Shown here piece by piece: positions 26,613 to 35,375 of a stretch of DNA of 64,000 nucleotides. Source of the stretch: CAWCOU01 sp963797335 (GTDB lineage: Bacteria; Pseudomonadota; Gammaproteobacteria; JAURND01); the NCBI GenBank assembly GCA_963797335.1, contig CAWCOU010000006.1, positions 1 to 64,000 of the forward strand. Reading direction: 5' to 3'. Within the stretch, counting starts at the first letter, position 1; every line of letters begins with the position of its first letter. Both the position numbers and the translations under genes were made by a program. The notes below the pieces were generated by a model, which did no database searches, was not told where the DNA came from, and worked only from the letters and a program-made list of their open reading frames with translations.

Positions 26613-26861
26613 ATGACCGTATCATCCATTGAGTCAAAAGTAACTAAGATCGTGAGTGAGCAATTAGGCATCGAGGAAGCAAAAGTTACCACTAACGCTT
26701 CTTTTGTTGATGATTTAGGAGCCGATTCCCTGGATTCAGTCGAGTTAATTATGGCATTTGAAGAAGAGTTTAATATGGAAATTCCAGATGAAGATGCTGA
26801 AAAAATTAAATTAGTCAGCGATGCTATTGATTATATTAAGGAACATCAGAAGGCCGCTTAA
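26613..26861 (+). CDS. acpP: Acyl carrier protein
   Basis: Small acidic carrier (82 residues) that holds the growing acyl chain on phosphopantetheine. The attachment Ser39 is in the motif GADSLDSVEL. The ATG at 26613 is preceded by AAAGAGGGA at good spacing; an upstream in-frame start at 26562 would add 17 unrelated residues. The 134-base gap after fabG and the strong ribosome site suggest extra expression, as is usual for acpP. Confidence 0.97.
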   Translation: MTVSSIESKVTKIVSEQLGIEEAKVTTNASFVDDLGADSLDSVELIMAFEEEFNMEIPDEDAEKIKLVSDAIDYIKEHQKAA

Positions 26862-26980
26862 TGAGCTTTACCGCCGAGTAAGGGTGGGCTCAATCGCTTC
26901 ACTTTATTCGGCGTCCTGTGAGTTTTTGGTTATCGTCTTGACCCCTTAAGCTTTTGCCGATTATTTTTGAGGAATTCATC

Positions 26981-28219
26981 TTGCATCACCAAAAAAGAAG
27001 AGTAGTGGTTACCGGGATGGGGGCTTTAACGCCTTTGGGATTGTCGGTTCCAGAAACCTGGGACAATATCCTGAAGGGAAAAAGTGGGGTGAGAATTATT
27101 GATTCATTCGACCCCACCGGCTTAACGACCCAGATAGGTGCTTTACTCCAACATTTTAATTCGGATGAATACTTAAATTCCAAAGAGTCACGTAAGATCG
27201 ATCGTTTTATACAATATGGTTACGTGGCTTCCAAACAGGCGTTAGAAGATTCAGGATTGGTCGTCACCGAAGAAAATTCGCCTCGCATCGGGGTAGCGAT
27301 TGGTTCAGGTATTGGTGGCTTGCCGCTGATCGAAAAGAACCATGAAATTCTGCTAAAAGAGGGGCCACGACGGATTTCACCGTTCTTTATTCCCAGCGTG
27401 ATTATTAATATGGCCGCTGGCTTTGTCTCCATCAAGTTTAATTTAAAAGGCCCCAATATTGCGATTGTCACCGCGTGTACCACCGGTGCCCATAATATTG
27501 GCCATGCAGCACGTATGATTGCTTATGGCGATGCCGATGCCATGGTAGCCGGCGGTGTGGAAATGGCGACGACGCAATTAGGCGTAGGTGGTTTCGCCGC
27601 TGCTAGAGCCGTTTCTACGCGTAACGATGAACCCGCTAAAGCCAGCCGACCCTGGGATAGGGATAGGGATGGTTTTGTCTTGGGTGAAGGCGCAGGTATC
27701 ATGGTATTAGAAGAGTACGAACATGCGCGCAAACGCGGCGCGAGAATTTATGCTGAGTTATTGGGCTTTGGTATGAGTGCGGATGCCTACCATATCACTC
27801 ATCCTGGCGATATTGGTACGGTATTGGCCATGCAGAATACGTTGCGGGATGCCGGTGTTAATCCGGATGAAGTGGATTATATCAACGCCCACGCGACCTC
27901 GACGTTGATCGGCGACGTGGCCGAAGTCAATGCCATTAAGAAAGCCTTTGGTGATGCTGCCTATCGCATACCAGTCAGTTCCACTAAATCGATGACCGGG
28001 CATTTATTAGGTGCTGCTGGCTCCGTGGAAGCTATTTTCTGTGTTTTAGCAATACGCGATCAAGTCGCTCCGCCGACGATAAACCTGGATAACCCCGATG
28101 AAGGCTGTGACTTGGATTTTGTCCCTCATCAACCCCGATCGGTCAAAATTAATAAGAGCTTTTCAAACTCCTTCGGCTTCGGCGGCACCAACGGCAGCTT
28201 ATTATTCGGACGAATTTGA
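26981..28219 (+). CDS. fabF: Beta-ketoacyl-ACP synthase II
   Basis: Elongating condensing enzyme of fatty acid synthesis. With the TTG start at 26981 it has 412 residues, the standard length, and begins MHHQKRRVVVTGMG; TGAGGAA stands eight bases ahead. The earlier TTG at 26954 lacks such a site. The catalytic Cys166 is in VTACTTGAHNIG, and the two His are in NAHATST and GHLLGAAGS. The change from the usual HGTST to HATST is conservative. It ends the fab cluster. Confidence 0.96.
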   Translation: MHHQKRRVVVTGMGALTPLGLSVPETWDNILKGKSGVRIIDSFDPTGLTTQIGALLQHFNSDEYLNSKESRKIDRFIQYGYVASKQALEDSGLVVTEENSPRIGVAIGSGIGGLPLIEKNHEILLKEGPRRISPFFIPSVIINMAAGFVSIKFNLKGPNIAIVTACTTGAHNIGHAARMIAYGDADAMVAGGVEMATTQLGVGGFAAARAVSTRNDEPAKASRPWDRDRDGFVLGEGAGIMVLEEYEHARKRGARIYAELLGFGMSADAYHITHPGDIGTVLAMQNTLRDAGVNPDEVDYINAHATSTLIGDVAEVNAIKKAFGDAAYRIPVSSTKSMTGHLLGAAGSVEAIFCVLAIRDQVAPPTINLDNPDEGCDLDFVPHQPRSVKINKSFSNSFGFGGTNGSLLFGRI

Positions 28220-28610
28220 CAATTCCCCTTATAAAAAGCCTCCCCCCCTTGTTATAAATATTATATAAAATCCTTCTCCCCTTGTGGGAGAAGGTGCCGA
28301 AGACGGATGAGGGGTAAAAAAAAGCCCGAGACAATGCTAAAAATTTTCCAAAAAAAATAAAGAGCTAATGGTCACGTTGTCATTTTTTCTGGAAAGTTAG
28401 AAACGGAATTTTGCTTTATTTTTACCCCTCATCCGCCCTAACGGGCACCTTCTCCCACAAGGGGAGAAGGATATTTATATATTATTTATATAATATGTAT
28501 AAAAGGATATTTATAAGAATTCTCTTTTGTTTTTTCTGTAAGGGAGAGGGATATGTATAAGGGGTGAAGGATATTTATAAAAGATAAATACCCATTCTGA
28601 GGTAAGCCTG
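28220..28610. repeat. Non-coding gap filled by a long inverted repeat and AT-rich degenerate repeats
   Basis: Arms at about 28268-28320 and 28418-28472 are inverted copies running from AATCCTTCTCCCC to GGATGAGGGGTAAAAA, with a roughly 100-base centre. The CCTTCTCCCACAAGGGG core is the same as at 9821, 48491 and 62905. From 28473 to 28600 AT-rich AAGGATATTTATA-like units recur at least three times. No gene is visible. The first arm could terminate fabF transcription. Confidence 0.8.
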
Positions 28611-29699
28611 ATGCGACGAATATGGGTTATTTCAATTGCCACGGTTGTTCTATTAACCCTCCTTTGGCTGGGCTGGCTTAGCCTGCGGTTCTTTCTCTTT
28701 CCCATGGTCGCCACCGATAGGCCCTTGCGAATCGTGGTAGCCCCCAGCATCACCCTGACGCAACTGGTCGAAGACCTACACCACCAAGGCATCCTCAAAG
28801 ACCCGTATTACTTTATGGGGGTAGCCAAGCTACACACCCACTTCACTCAGCTGAAAGCAGGGGAATACTTACTGCCTCCCCATGCCACCCCCAACGAATT
28901 CTTAGAAAAACTCCTGAAAGGCAAGATCCTACTGCACAAAATCACCTTCGTGGAAGGCTGGACATTCCAACAGATGCTCAAAGCCATGGCCGCTAACCCG
29001 GCGTTAACGCATAGCTTACAAAATCAATCACCACAGGCTATCATGGCATCGCTCGGTCACCCCGGCGAATCTCCAGAAGGGCAGTTTTATCCCAGTACTT
29101 ATTTGTTTGGTTTTGGCGTAAAAGATATTAAAATATTACGAATGTCGTTTGACCTGATGCAGAAAAAGCTAAAACTGGCCTGGCAAAAACGTGACCCATC
29201 GGTGGATAGGTTTTATCAAACGCCGTATCAGGCCTTAATTGTGGCATCCATGATTGAGAAAGAAACGGCGCTGGCTAGGGAACGACCGATGGTTGCTGGC
29301 GTCATCATCAACCGTTTGCAAAAAGGCATGCGCTTACAAATTGATGCCACGGTGATTTATGGCCTGGCCGAAAAACACCCGGGCGGGTTAACACATACAG
29401 ACCTGATCACGGATACCGCGTATAATACTTATACTCGGGGGGGATTGCCGCCGACGCCCATTGCCATGCCGGGGTATACTTCGATTGAAGCGGCGTTGCA
29501 CCCAAAACCAACGCAGGCACTCTACTACGTAGCCAAAGGAGATGGCAGTCACGTGTTTTCTAATGATTTACAAGCCCATCATTTAGCCGTGCAACGGTAT
29601 TTGCTGGCCAGAAAAACTAGCTTAAATTTGCCGTACTGTATTTCCAGCGCATTGCTACTTCATTTTTGGCAACGATTAGACATAGGTTCTAGCCCATGA
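28611..29699 (+). CDS. mltG: Endolytic murein transglycosylase MltG
   Basis: Inner-membrane enzyme that cuts nascent glycan strands and so ends their polymerisation. It has 362 residues with one N-terminal TM segment (about 5-25), a LysM-like part (VAPSITLTQLVEDLHHQGIL) and the YceG catalytic domain. The catalytic Glu is in VASMIEKETA, and further signatures are RLQIDATVIYG and NTYTRGGLPPTPI. The stop overlaps the tmk start as ATGA. The mltG-tmk pairing after fabF is conserved in gammaproteobacteria. Confidence 0.96.
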   Translation: MRRIWVISIATVVLLTLLWLGWLSLRFFLFPMVATDRPLRIVVAPSITLTQLVEDLHHQGILKDPYYFMGVAKLHTHFTQLKAGEYLLPPHATPNEFLEKLLKGKILLHKITFVEGWTFQQMLKAMAANPALTHSLQNQSPQAIMASLGHPGESPEGQFYPSTYLFGFGVKDIKILRMSFDLMQKKLKLAWQKRDPSVDRFYQTPYQALIVASMIEKETALARERPMVAGVIINRLQKGMRLQIDATVIYGLAEKHPGGLTHTDLITDTAYNTYTRGGLPPTPIAMPGYTSIEAALHPKPTQALYYVAKGDGSHVFSNDLQAHHLAVQRYLLARKTSLNLPYCISSALLLHFWQRLDIGSSP

Positions 29700-30325
29700 G
29701 GGGAAAATTCATCACATTCGAGGGTATTGAAGGGGCAGGGAAGAGCACCGCGGTGCGTTTTATCCAGCGGCTGGCCTCTCAGGCCCATATCGCCCATTGT
29801 GTCACTCGCGAACCGGGTGGCACTGAGATCGCGGAAGCGATTCGCCAGTTAATACTAAGGCATTACGACGAAACCATGTCAGCCGACACCGAAATGCTAT
29901 TATTATTCGCCAGTCGCGCCCAGCATCTGGCTCGCGTGATTTTACCGGCGTTGCAAGCCGGCCAATGGGTTTTTTGCGATCGCTTCACCGATGCCAGTTA
30001 TGCTTACCAAGGCGGCGGTCGGGGTATGGCGATTGCGCGTATCGAACAATTAGAACACTGGGTGCAGGGAGATTTACGGCCAGACTACGTTTTATTATTA
30101 GACGTGCCGGTAGCCTTGGGTATGGAGCGCATTCGTAGACGTAAGAACAACGATCGCATTGAAAGCGAACAAGCCCAGTTTTTTACGCGTGTGCGCGAAC
30201 AATACCTAGCGCGTGCCAAGTTACAACCAGAACGGTATAGAATTATCGATGCCAGTCAGCCATTAGCCGCTGTTCAACGACAATTGCAAACGGTTTTTAC
30301 GGCCATCGCAGGAGCGCAGAGATGA
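29696..30325 (+). CDS. tmk: Thymidylate kinase
   Basis: Phosphorylates dTMP to dTDP for DNA synthesis. It has 209 residues, with the P-loop GIEGAGKST at 10-18, the DR(Y/F) motif as CDRFTDASYAYQGGGRG, and REPGGTEIAE near 38. It overlaps mltG and scpA by four bases on each side, so the three are translationally coupled. Confidence 0.96.
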   Translation: MRGKFITFEGIEGAGKSTAVRFIQRLASQAHIAHCVTREPGGTEIAEAIRQLILRHYDETMSADTEMLLLFASRAQHLARVILPALQAGQWVFCDRFTDASYAYQGGGRGMAIARIEQLEHWVQGDLRPDYVLLLDVPVALGMERIRRRKNNDRIESEQAQFFTRVREQYLARAKLQPERYRIIDASQPLAAVQRQLQTVFTAIAGAQR

Positions 30326-31161
30326 ACACGACAGCAACGACAGATGAAACAACTGCGCTGGCGATTGTCCGTGGCGAAGCATTAACCGCCTGGCCGCAGG
30401 ATTTGTATATACCGCCGGACGCTTTGGAAATTTTCCTCGAAACCTTCACTGGCCCACTGGATTTATTACTCTACCTCATTAAAAAACAAAATCTGGATAT
30501 TCTCGATATACCTATCGCCGAAATTGCCCGCCAATACCAGAAATACATCGAATTAATGCAAGTTCTAAAACTGGAATTAGCAGCGGAATATTTGTTGATG
30601 GGGGCTATGCTGGCGGAAATTAAATCGCGGCTATTATTACCACGACCCGAACACGCCAACGAAGAAGAAGACCCACGCGCCGATTTAGTGCGGCGATTAA
30701 AAGAATACGAACAATTCAAACGAGCAGCCGAAAATTTAGATGCTTTGCCGCGAGTTGAGCGAGATATTATTCCCGTCGATATTTTGCCCTTATCGCGGGA
30801 AGACCTGCCAAAAACTTTACCCACGGTCACGTTGCGTGAAATAGTCCTTGCGCTCAATGAGGTGATGACGCGTGCTAATTTACGCGTGCCGCACCTCATC
30901 CACGTCGAAGTATTGACAGTGAGAGAACGCATGGCTGATATTTTACAACGCATGTCGGAATGCAGTCAGCTCTCGTTTTCGATATTGCTGCGTCCGGGTG
31001 AAGGGCGAGTTGGAGTTGTAGTGACTTTGATTGCGATTCTGGAGTTACTCAAGCAATCCGCCATCACCATCAGTCAATCCCAACCGTATGCACCCATACA
31101 GATTCAGGTATTGGCCGCTCAGCCAGTGGCTGAGTTGACTGCATCGCCTGCCCTCCATTAG
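30322..31161 (+). CDS. scpA: Segregation and condensation protein A
   Basis: Kleisin subunit of the Smc-ScpAB condensin complex. It has 279 residues with the N-terminal signature FTGPLDLLLYLIKKQNLDIL and AAEYLLMGAMLAEIKSRLLL, which in known ScpA contact the SMC head and neck. The C-terminal winged helix has MSECSQLSFSILL. It overlaps tmk as ATGA and is followed by scpB, which is frameshifted here. No smc gene is in the window. Confidence 0.94.
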   Translation: MNTTATTDETTALAIVRGEALTAWPQDLYIPPDALEIFLETFTGPLDLLLYLIKKQNLDILDIPIAEIARQYQKYIELMQVLKLELAAEYLLMGAMLAEIKSRLLLPRPEHANEEEDPRADLVRRLKEYEQFKRAAENLDALPRVERDIIPVDILPLSREDLPKTLPTVTLREIVLALNEVMTRANLRVPHLIHVEVLTVRERMADILQRMSECSQLSFSILLRPGEGRVGVVVTLIAILELLKQSAITISQSQPYAPIQIQVLAAQPVAELTASPALH

Positions 31162-31177
31162 TTGATGAGAAACTCCT

Positions 31178-31841
31178 ATGTCATTATCCATTGAGTTGAT
31201 TCGTACCGATTTTAGAAGCCGCGATTCTCAGTTCTCCCGAACCGGTCAGCATCGATCGATTAGTACAGCTGTTTAGTGAGGAAGAAGGCCTCACTAACAA
31301 AGAGCTACGCGAAATTTTGCAGCAAAGAATGCAAGAAAACGATCACTACAGTTTTGAATTAAAAGAAGTCGCCAGTGGTTATCGCTTTCAAGTAAAAAGC
31401 GACTTGGCACCGTGGCTGCAGCGTTGGACTCAGGAACGCCCGCCGCGTTATTCCCGCGCTTTGTTAGAAACGATAGCCTTGATTGCCTACCGCCAACCGA
31501 TCACTCGTGCCGAAATTGAAGACGTGCGTGGTGTCAATGTCAGCAGCAATATTCTGCGCACCTTGCTGGAGCGGGAATGGGTCAAGATAGTCGGTCATCG
31601 CGACTTGCCCGGCCGGCCAGCATTATACGCAACGACCAAGCAGTTCTTGGATTATTTTAATTTGAAATCATTGTCGGAATTACCGACCTTAGCTGAGCTA
31701 GAAACGGATACGGAAAATTTATCCGGCGTGGAACAAATGGTGCGAGAATTACAAGCCATGGCGCCGGAAGCTGCTGGTGAGAACGAGGCTGTTCGCGAAC
31801 CGATTCTTTATCCGTTGATGTGTGTTGAGCAAACCGAGTGA
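31178..31841 (+). pseudogene. scpB: scpB with a one-base frameshift near its start
   Basis: ScpB is the dimeric partner of ScpA in the Smc-ScpAB complex. An ATG at 31178 starts MSLSIELI, but one extra base near 31202 sends this frame to a stop within about 35 codons. Skipping that base gives VPILEAAILSSPEPVSIDRL and then a continuous frame to the stop at 31841. That frame includes RYSRALLETIALIAYRQPIT and GRPALYATTKQFLDYF, typical ScpB winged-helix sequence. The repaired protein would have 220 residues. No good start exists in the second frame before an internal ATG about 37 codons in. A sequencing error or a slippery site are alternatives to a real mutation. Confidence 0.85.
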
Positions 31842-32554
31842 CTGAAAAATTACAAAAAGTATTGGCGAGGGTAGGGTTGGGTTCTCGGCGTGAGATTGAG
31901 CGCTGGATTGCCAATGGTCAGGTGAATGTTGATGGTAAAATCGCCGTCTTGGGTGATCGGGTGGCATTGACTGCGAAAATTGCAGTCGATGGCAAACCCA
32001 TTTCACTGCTGGCTGATGCCAATGCCACTACTGTATTACTTTATCACAAACCGGAAGGCGAGATGTGCACCCGCTTGGATCCCGAAGGTCGGCCCACGGT
32101 ATTTGACCATCTGCCATTGCTTCCCAGTGGTCGCTGGGTGATGGTCGGCCGACTGGATTTTAATACCTCCGGGTTATTATTATTCACCAATAATGGCGAG
32201 TTGGCTAATCAATGGATGCACCCTTCTTCGCATTTACAACGAGTTTATGCGGTGCGGGTGTTTGGCGTTGTTAATGCCGCTATGCTCCAGAATTTGCAAC
32301 AAGGCGTCATGCTAGAAGATGGCATGGCCCGCTTTGACAGCATCGAGGCCATGAAGGATGGCAACCGCAATTCCTGGTATAAAGTGTCTATTGCCGAAGG
32401 ACGTAACCGCATCGTCCGCCGGTTATGGGAATCCCAGCACGTGCAGGTTAGCCGCTTGATTCGTCTACAATTCGGCTCCTTAACCCTGCCCCGTGAATTA
32501 GCAGCCGGCAGCTATCAATTCCTTTCAGCCTCTGACTTGGCAGAAATGGTTTGA
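31838..32554 (+). CDS. rluB: 23S rRNA pseudouridine synthase RluB
   Basis: Modifies helix 80 of 23S rRNA (U2605 in E. coli). It has 238 residues with an N-terminal S4 RNA-binding domain (KVLARVGLGSRREIERWI). The catalytic Asp107 is in VGRLDFNTSGLLL, and RNRIVRRLWESQHVQVSRL is in the C-terminal part. The GTG start overlaps the scpB stop as GTGA. The scpA-scpB-rluB order is common in proteobacteria. RluE/RluF relatives are possible, but context favours RluB. Confidence 0.93.
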   Translation: MTEKLQKVLARVGLGSRREIERWIANGQVNVDGKIAVLGDRVALTAKIAVDGKPISLLADANATTVLLYHKPEGEMCTRLDPEGRPTVFDHLPLLPSGRWVMVGRLDFNTSGLLLFTNNGELANQWMHPSSHLQRVYAVRVFGVVNAAMLQNLQQGVMLEDGMARFDSIEAMKDGNRNSWYKVSIAEGRNRIVRRLWESQHVQVSRLIRLQFGSLTLPRELAAGSYQFLSASDLAEMV

Positions 32555-32700
32555 AGTCAGTCTAACTCAAATTTGTTTCTAAAGAAAAAATGGTATTTTT
32601 TTTCAGCTTTCGACCTTAACTTGGTGCTTGATAGCCTAATACGATCAATGCGTTATCGTTTGCATAAAACTCTCTAAACTGTGTATTATCACTCCCTTAG

Positions 32701-32735
32701 AGCGTGGGCGAACCGTCCGCGCTTTTAGAAGGCTT
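32701..32735 (+). terminator. Hairpin with T-rich tail between rluB and the POT gene
   Basis: AGCGTGGGCG and CGTCCGCGCT pair over nine or ten positions (two G-T pairs) around an AAC loop and run straight into TTTT, then GGCTTTTTTT. The form is that of a factor-independent terminator. A TTGCAT/TATTAT promoter with an 18-base spacer may lie upstream, in which case it would be in the POT leader and could attenuate it. Confidence 0.5.
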
Positions 32736-32763
32736 TTTTTAGAAAAATACATATGAGATAGGC

Positions 32764-34269
32764 ATGGCGGATTTCAACACATTAGCACCATCCATCCAAC
32801 CGCAGAAACTAAAGCAACCAGTGGCTTTGCGAGTTCTGTTTCTCACCGAAATGTGGGAGCGTTTTGGTTTTTATATAGTCCAGGCCATGATGGTCTTGTA
32901 CTTTACCCAAAAACTCGGTTGGTCAGATAGCCAAAGTTACGCTATTTCCGGCGCATTTACTGCGTTTGCGTATTTATCGCCTATCATGGGCGGTTATATA
33001 GCCGATCACATTTTCGGTTATCGAGTCGCGATCATTTTGGGTGGAATTTTTCTCATCCTCGGTTATGGTTTATTCGCCACCTTATCGGAACCCTTATTAT
33101 ATCCAGCATTAGCGATCATTATCATTGGCAATGGTTTTTTTAAACCGAATATCGCCACGATGCTAAGCACCTTCTACAAAGAAGGTGATCCTCGTCTAGA
33201 ATCCGCTTTTACGTTTTTTTACATGGGCATTAATATCGGCTCCATGATGGCTATGCTGCTTTCAGGTTTTGTCAAAGAATGGTTTGGTTGGTCGGCGGGT
33301 TTTAGCCTAGCCAGTTTGGGATTGCTACTAGGCATGATTGGTTTTTTCCTCGGTGCCAAACAGCTTGCGCAGTATCAATTCCAACGCCCTGCCCAGCGCT
33401 GGCGAGGTCTGCTTGGCTGGTTGCACAGCAGAGCAGGGGTGTGTTTAGGCATTATTATCGCTATCCCATTGCTATCGGCCTTGGTCAGGTATAAAACCGT
33501 TGCTAATATTTTATTTTTTGTGTCGGCGGTTATTTTAATTCTGGTCTTATTTTTATTAGCCTATCGGCTGCACGAGAAAAGACAACGACACCGCATGCTG
33601 GCATTGATAGGCTTGTGCATTATTTCAGTGGTATTCTGGGCTATCTGGTTCCAAATCTTTTTTTCACTGAATTTATTTATCGAAAGAAATGTCGATCGCG
33701 TCTTTTTTGGTACACAGATACCGACCGTCGCTTTTATTTCATTCGAAGCTATTTTTATTATTATTACAGCGCCAATTTTTGCAGGACTCTGGGTAAGATT
33801 AGCGGCAAAAAATAAAAACCCCTCCATACCGATGAAATTTTTCTTCGCTTTTTTATTAACGGCAATCGCGTTTCTGCTTCTGAAAATCAGCACACTGTTT
33901 GCAAACCAGGATGGATTTGTTAACCCTTTTTGGATTCCATTGAGTTACCTCTTTATTACCTTAGGTGAAATGTTTTTATCCCCCATTTTAATTGCTGCGG
34001 TCACCTTGTTGGCTCCCCAAAAATGGAAAGGGATGATGATGGGTATTTATTTAATTGGTATTGGTTATGGTGGTAAATTAGCAGGAGTGGTTGCTGATCT
34101 GTCCAGTATCCCGGACAATATAAAAAACCGAGTCTTGACCACTCAATACTATGGTCATGCTTTTTTTTATTATGCGGTATTGGCCGTGATAACCGGTTTT
34201 ATTGTTTTATCACTGGTGCCTTTATTTAAACGTTGGATTAACGAGGGTACTGTTGAACAATTCCCTTAA
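32764..34269 (+). CDS. Proton-dependent oligopeptide (POT/PTR2) transporter, second copy
   Basis: Inner-membrane di/tripeptide:proton symporter with 501 residues. The POT signature EMWERFGFY lies near residue 29, and the second motif reads FTFFYMGINIGSMMAML. It is a paralogue of the protein at 3404-4897 but clearly diverged, with a different end and neighbours. Its 3' end overlaps the ribD start by 17 bases. Two POT carriers in one window suggest heavy reliance on imported peptides. Confidence 0.93.
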   Translation: MADFNTLAPSIQPQKLKQPVALRVLFLTEMWERFGFYIVQAMMVLYFTQKLGWSDSQSYAISGAFTAFAYLSPIMGGYIADHIFGYRVAIILGGIFLILGYGLFATLSEPLLYPALAIIIIGNGFFKPNIATMLSTFYKEGDPRLESAFTFFYMGINIGSMMAMLLSGFVKEWFGWSAGFSLASLGLLLGMIGFFLGAKQLAQYQFQRPAQRWRGLLGWLHSRAGVCLGIIIAIPLLSALVRYKTVANILFFVSAVILILVLFLLAYRLHEKRQRHRMLALIGLCIISVVFWAIWFQIFFSLNLFIERNVDRVFFGTQIPTVAFISFEAIFIIITAPIFAGLWVRLAAKNKNPSIPMKFFFAFLLTAIAFLLLKISTLFANQDGFVNPFWIPLSYLFITLGEMFLSPILIAAVTLLAPQKWKGMMMGIYLIGIGYGGKLAGVVADLSSIPDNIKNRVLTTQYYGHAFFYYAVLAVITGFIVLSLVPLFKRWINEGTVEQFP

Positions 34270-35338
34270 CGTCAGCCATACCCAATACATGATGCAGGCC
34301 TTGGCATTGGCGCAAATTCGGCGGGGCTTTTGCGCACCCAACCCTGCGGTGGGTGCTGTGGTCGTGAAAGGCGATGAGGTTATAGCGGAAGGTTATCACA
34401 TGGCTCCCGGGCAACCTCATGCGGAGGTGAACGCCCTGGCAAAGCTTTCCGATGAGCAAAGTCGGGATGCCATTGTTTACGTGACGTTAGAGCCCTGTTG
34501 CCATCAGGGCAGAACGCCGCCGTGTGTAGATCTATTAATTCAAAAAGGTGTCAAAGCGGTTTATTACGGTTTTCGGGACCCCAATCCGTTAGTGGCCGGG
34601 CAGGGGGCTAAACAGTTACAGGCCGCGGGTGTGACTTGTCAATTTCTTCCGCTACCCGAAGTCACTGCCTTTTACCAAAGTTATGCCTATTGGCACCAAT
34701 ACCGTCGGCCGTGGGTAACTGCAAAAATAGCCTTAAGTTTGGATGGTAAAATAGCGGGTGCAAACGGTGAGCCTGTCGCCATTACCGGCCCTGAATTGCA
34801 ACAATACACCCATCAGTGTCGCAAAAAATCCGATGCGATTCTGACCACGATCGCGACGGTTCTCTGCGATAATCCCCAACTCAATGTTCGTTTAGCTGGG
34901 GAAACCATCAGCAAACCGGTTTACATTTTGGATTCCCGCTTGCGTTTTCCCATGGATGCGCAGCTGCTCTCCACAGCGGCCAGTATCACCCTGTTATACC
35001 TAGATGATGGCAATAATACCTTGAAAAACTCCCTTTCAACCCACTCTATCCGTTGCGTGCCTATTCCAGCGAAACATGGTAAGATTTCTCTACAAGCGGT
35101 CTTAGAATACATCGGGCAAGATGGGGTGCATGACCTATGGGTGGAAGCAGGGGGAACTTGTTTCCAGGCCCTTTTATCTGAAGGTTTAGTGCATCGCGCC
35201 CTCATCTACCAAAGTTTAAAATGGTTAGGGGAAGCAGCCCAACCTGCCTTTACCGGACAATTTGATGCGCTGCAAAAAGCGCAGACCATGACGCGATACA
35301 GCGTGGGAAATGATGTCGTCAGCGACCTCAGCTTTTAG
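34253..35338 (+). CDS. ribD: Bifunctional riboflavin pyrimidine deaminase/reductase RibD
   Basis: Catalyses the second and third steps of riboflavin synthesis. The N-terminal deaminase has zinc ligands His57 and Glu59 in HAEVNAL, Cys82 in EPCCHQGRTPPC, and Cys91. The C-terminal reductase begins around WVTAKIALSLDGKIAG. The TTG at 34253 is chosen because ACGAGGGTACTG precedes it and it gives the usual 361 residues; an earlier start at 34202 would run deep into the POT gene. It is followed by ribBA after 37 bases. Confidence 0.94.
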   Translation: MNNSLNVSHTQYMMQALALAQIRRGFCAPNPAVGAVVVKGDEVIAEGYHMAPGQPHAEVNALAKLSDEQSRDAIVYVTLEPCCHQGRTPPCVDLLIQKGVKAVYYGFRDPNPLVAGQGAKQLQAAGVTCQFLPLPEVTAFYQSYAYWHQYRRPWVTAKIALSLDGKIAGANGEPVAITGPELQQYTHQCRKKSDAILTTIATVLCDNPQLNVRLAGETISKPVYILDSRLRFPMDAQLLSTAASITLLYLDDGNNTLKNSLSTHSIRCVPIPAKHGKISLQAVLEYIGQDGVHDLWVEAGGTCFQALLSEGLVHRALIYQSLKWLGEAAQPAFTGQFDALQKAQTMTRYSVGNDVVSDLSF

Positions 35339-35375
35339 CCAAATCCTTATAATTTTGATAAAGTAAGCATAGCCA

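Noticed and set aside
28250..28610. Possible CRISPR array from recurring CCTTCTCCC units
   Set aside because: Units are palindromic, unevenly spaced and dispersed through the window, without regular spacers.
30471..30953. A 160-residue antisense frame in scpA
   Set aside because: Shadow of scpA; no ribosome site and low-complexity Ser/Arg content.
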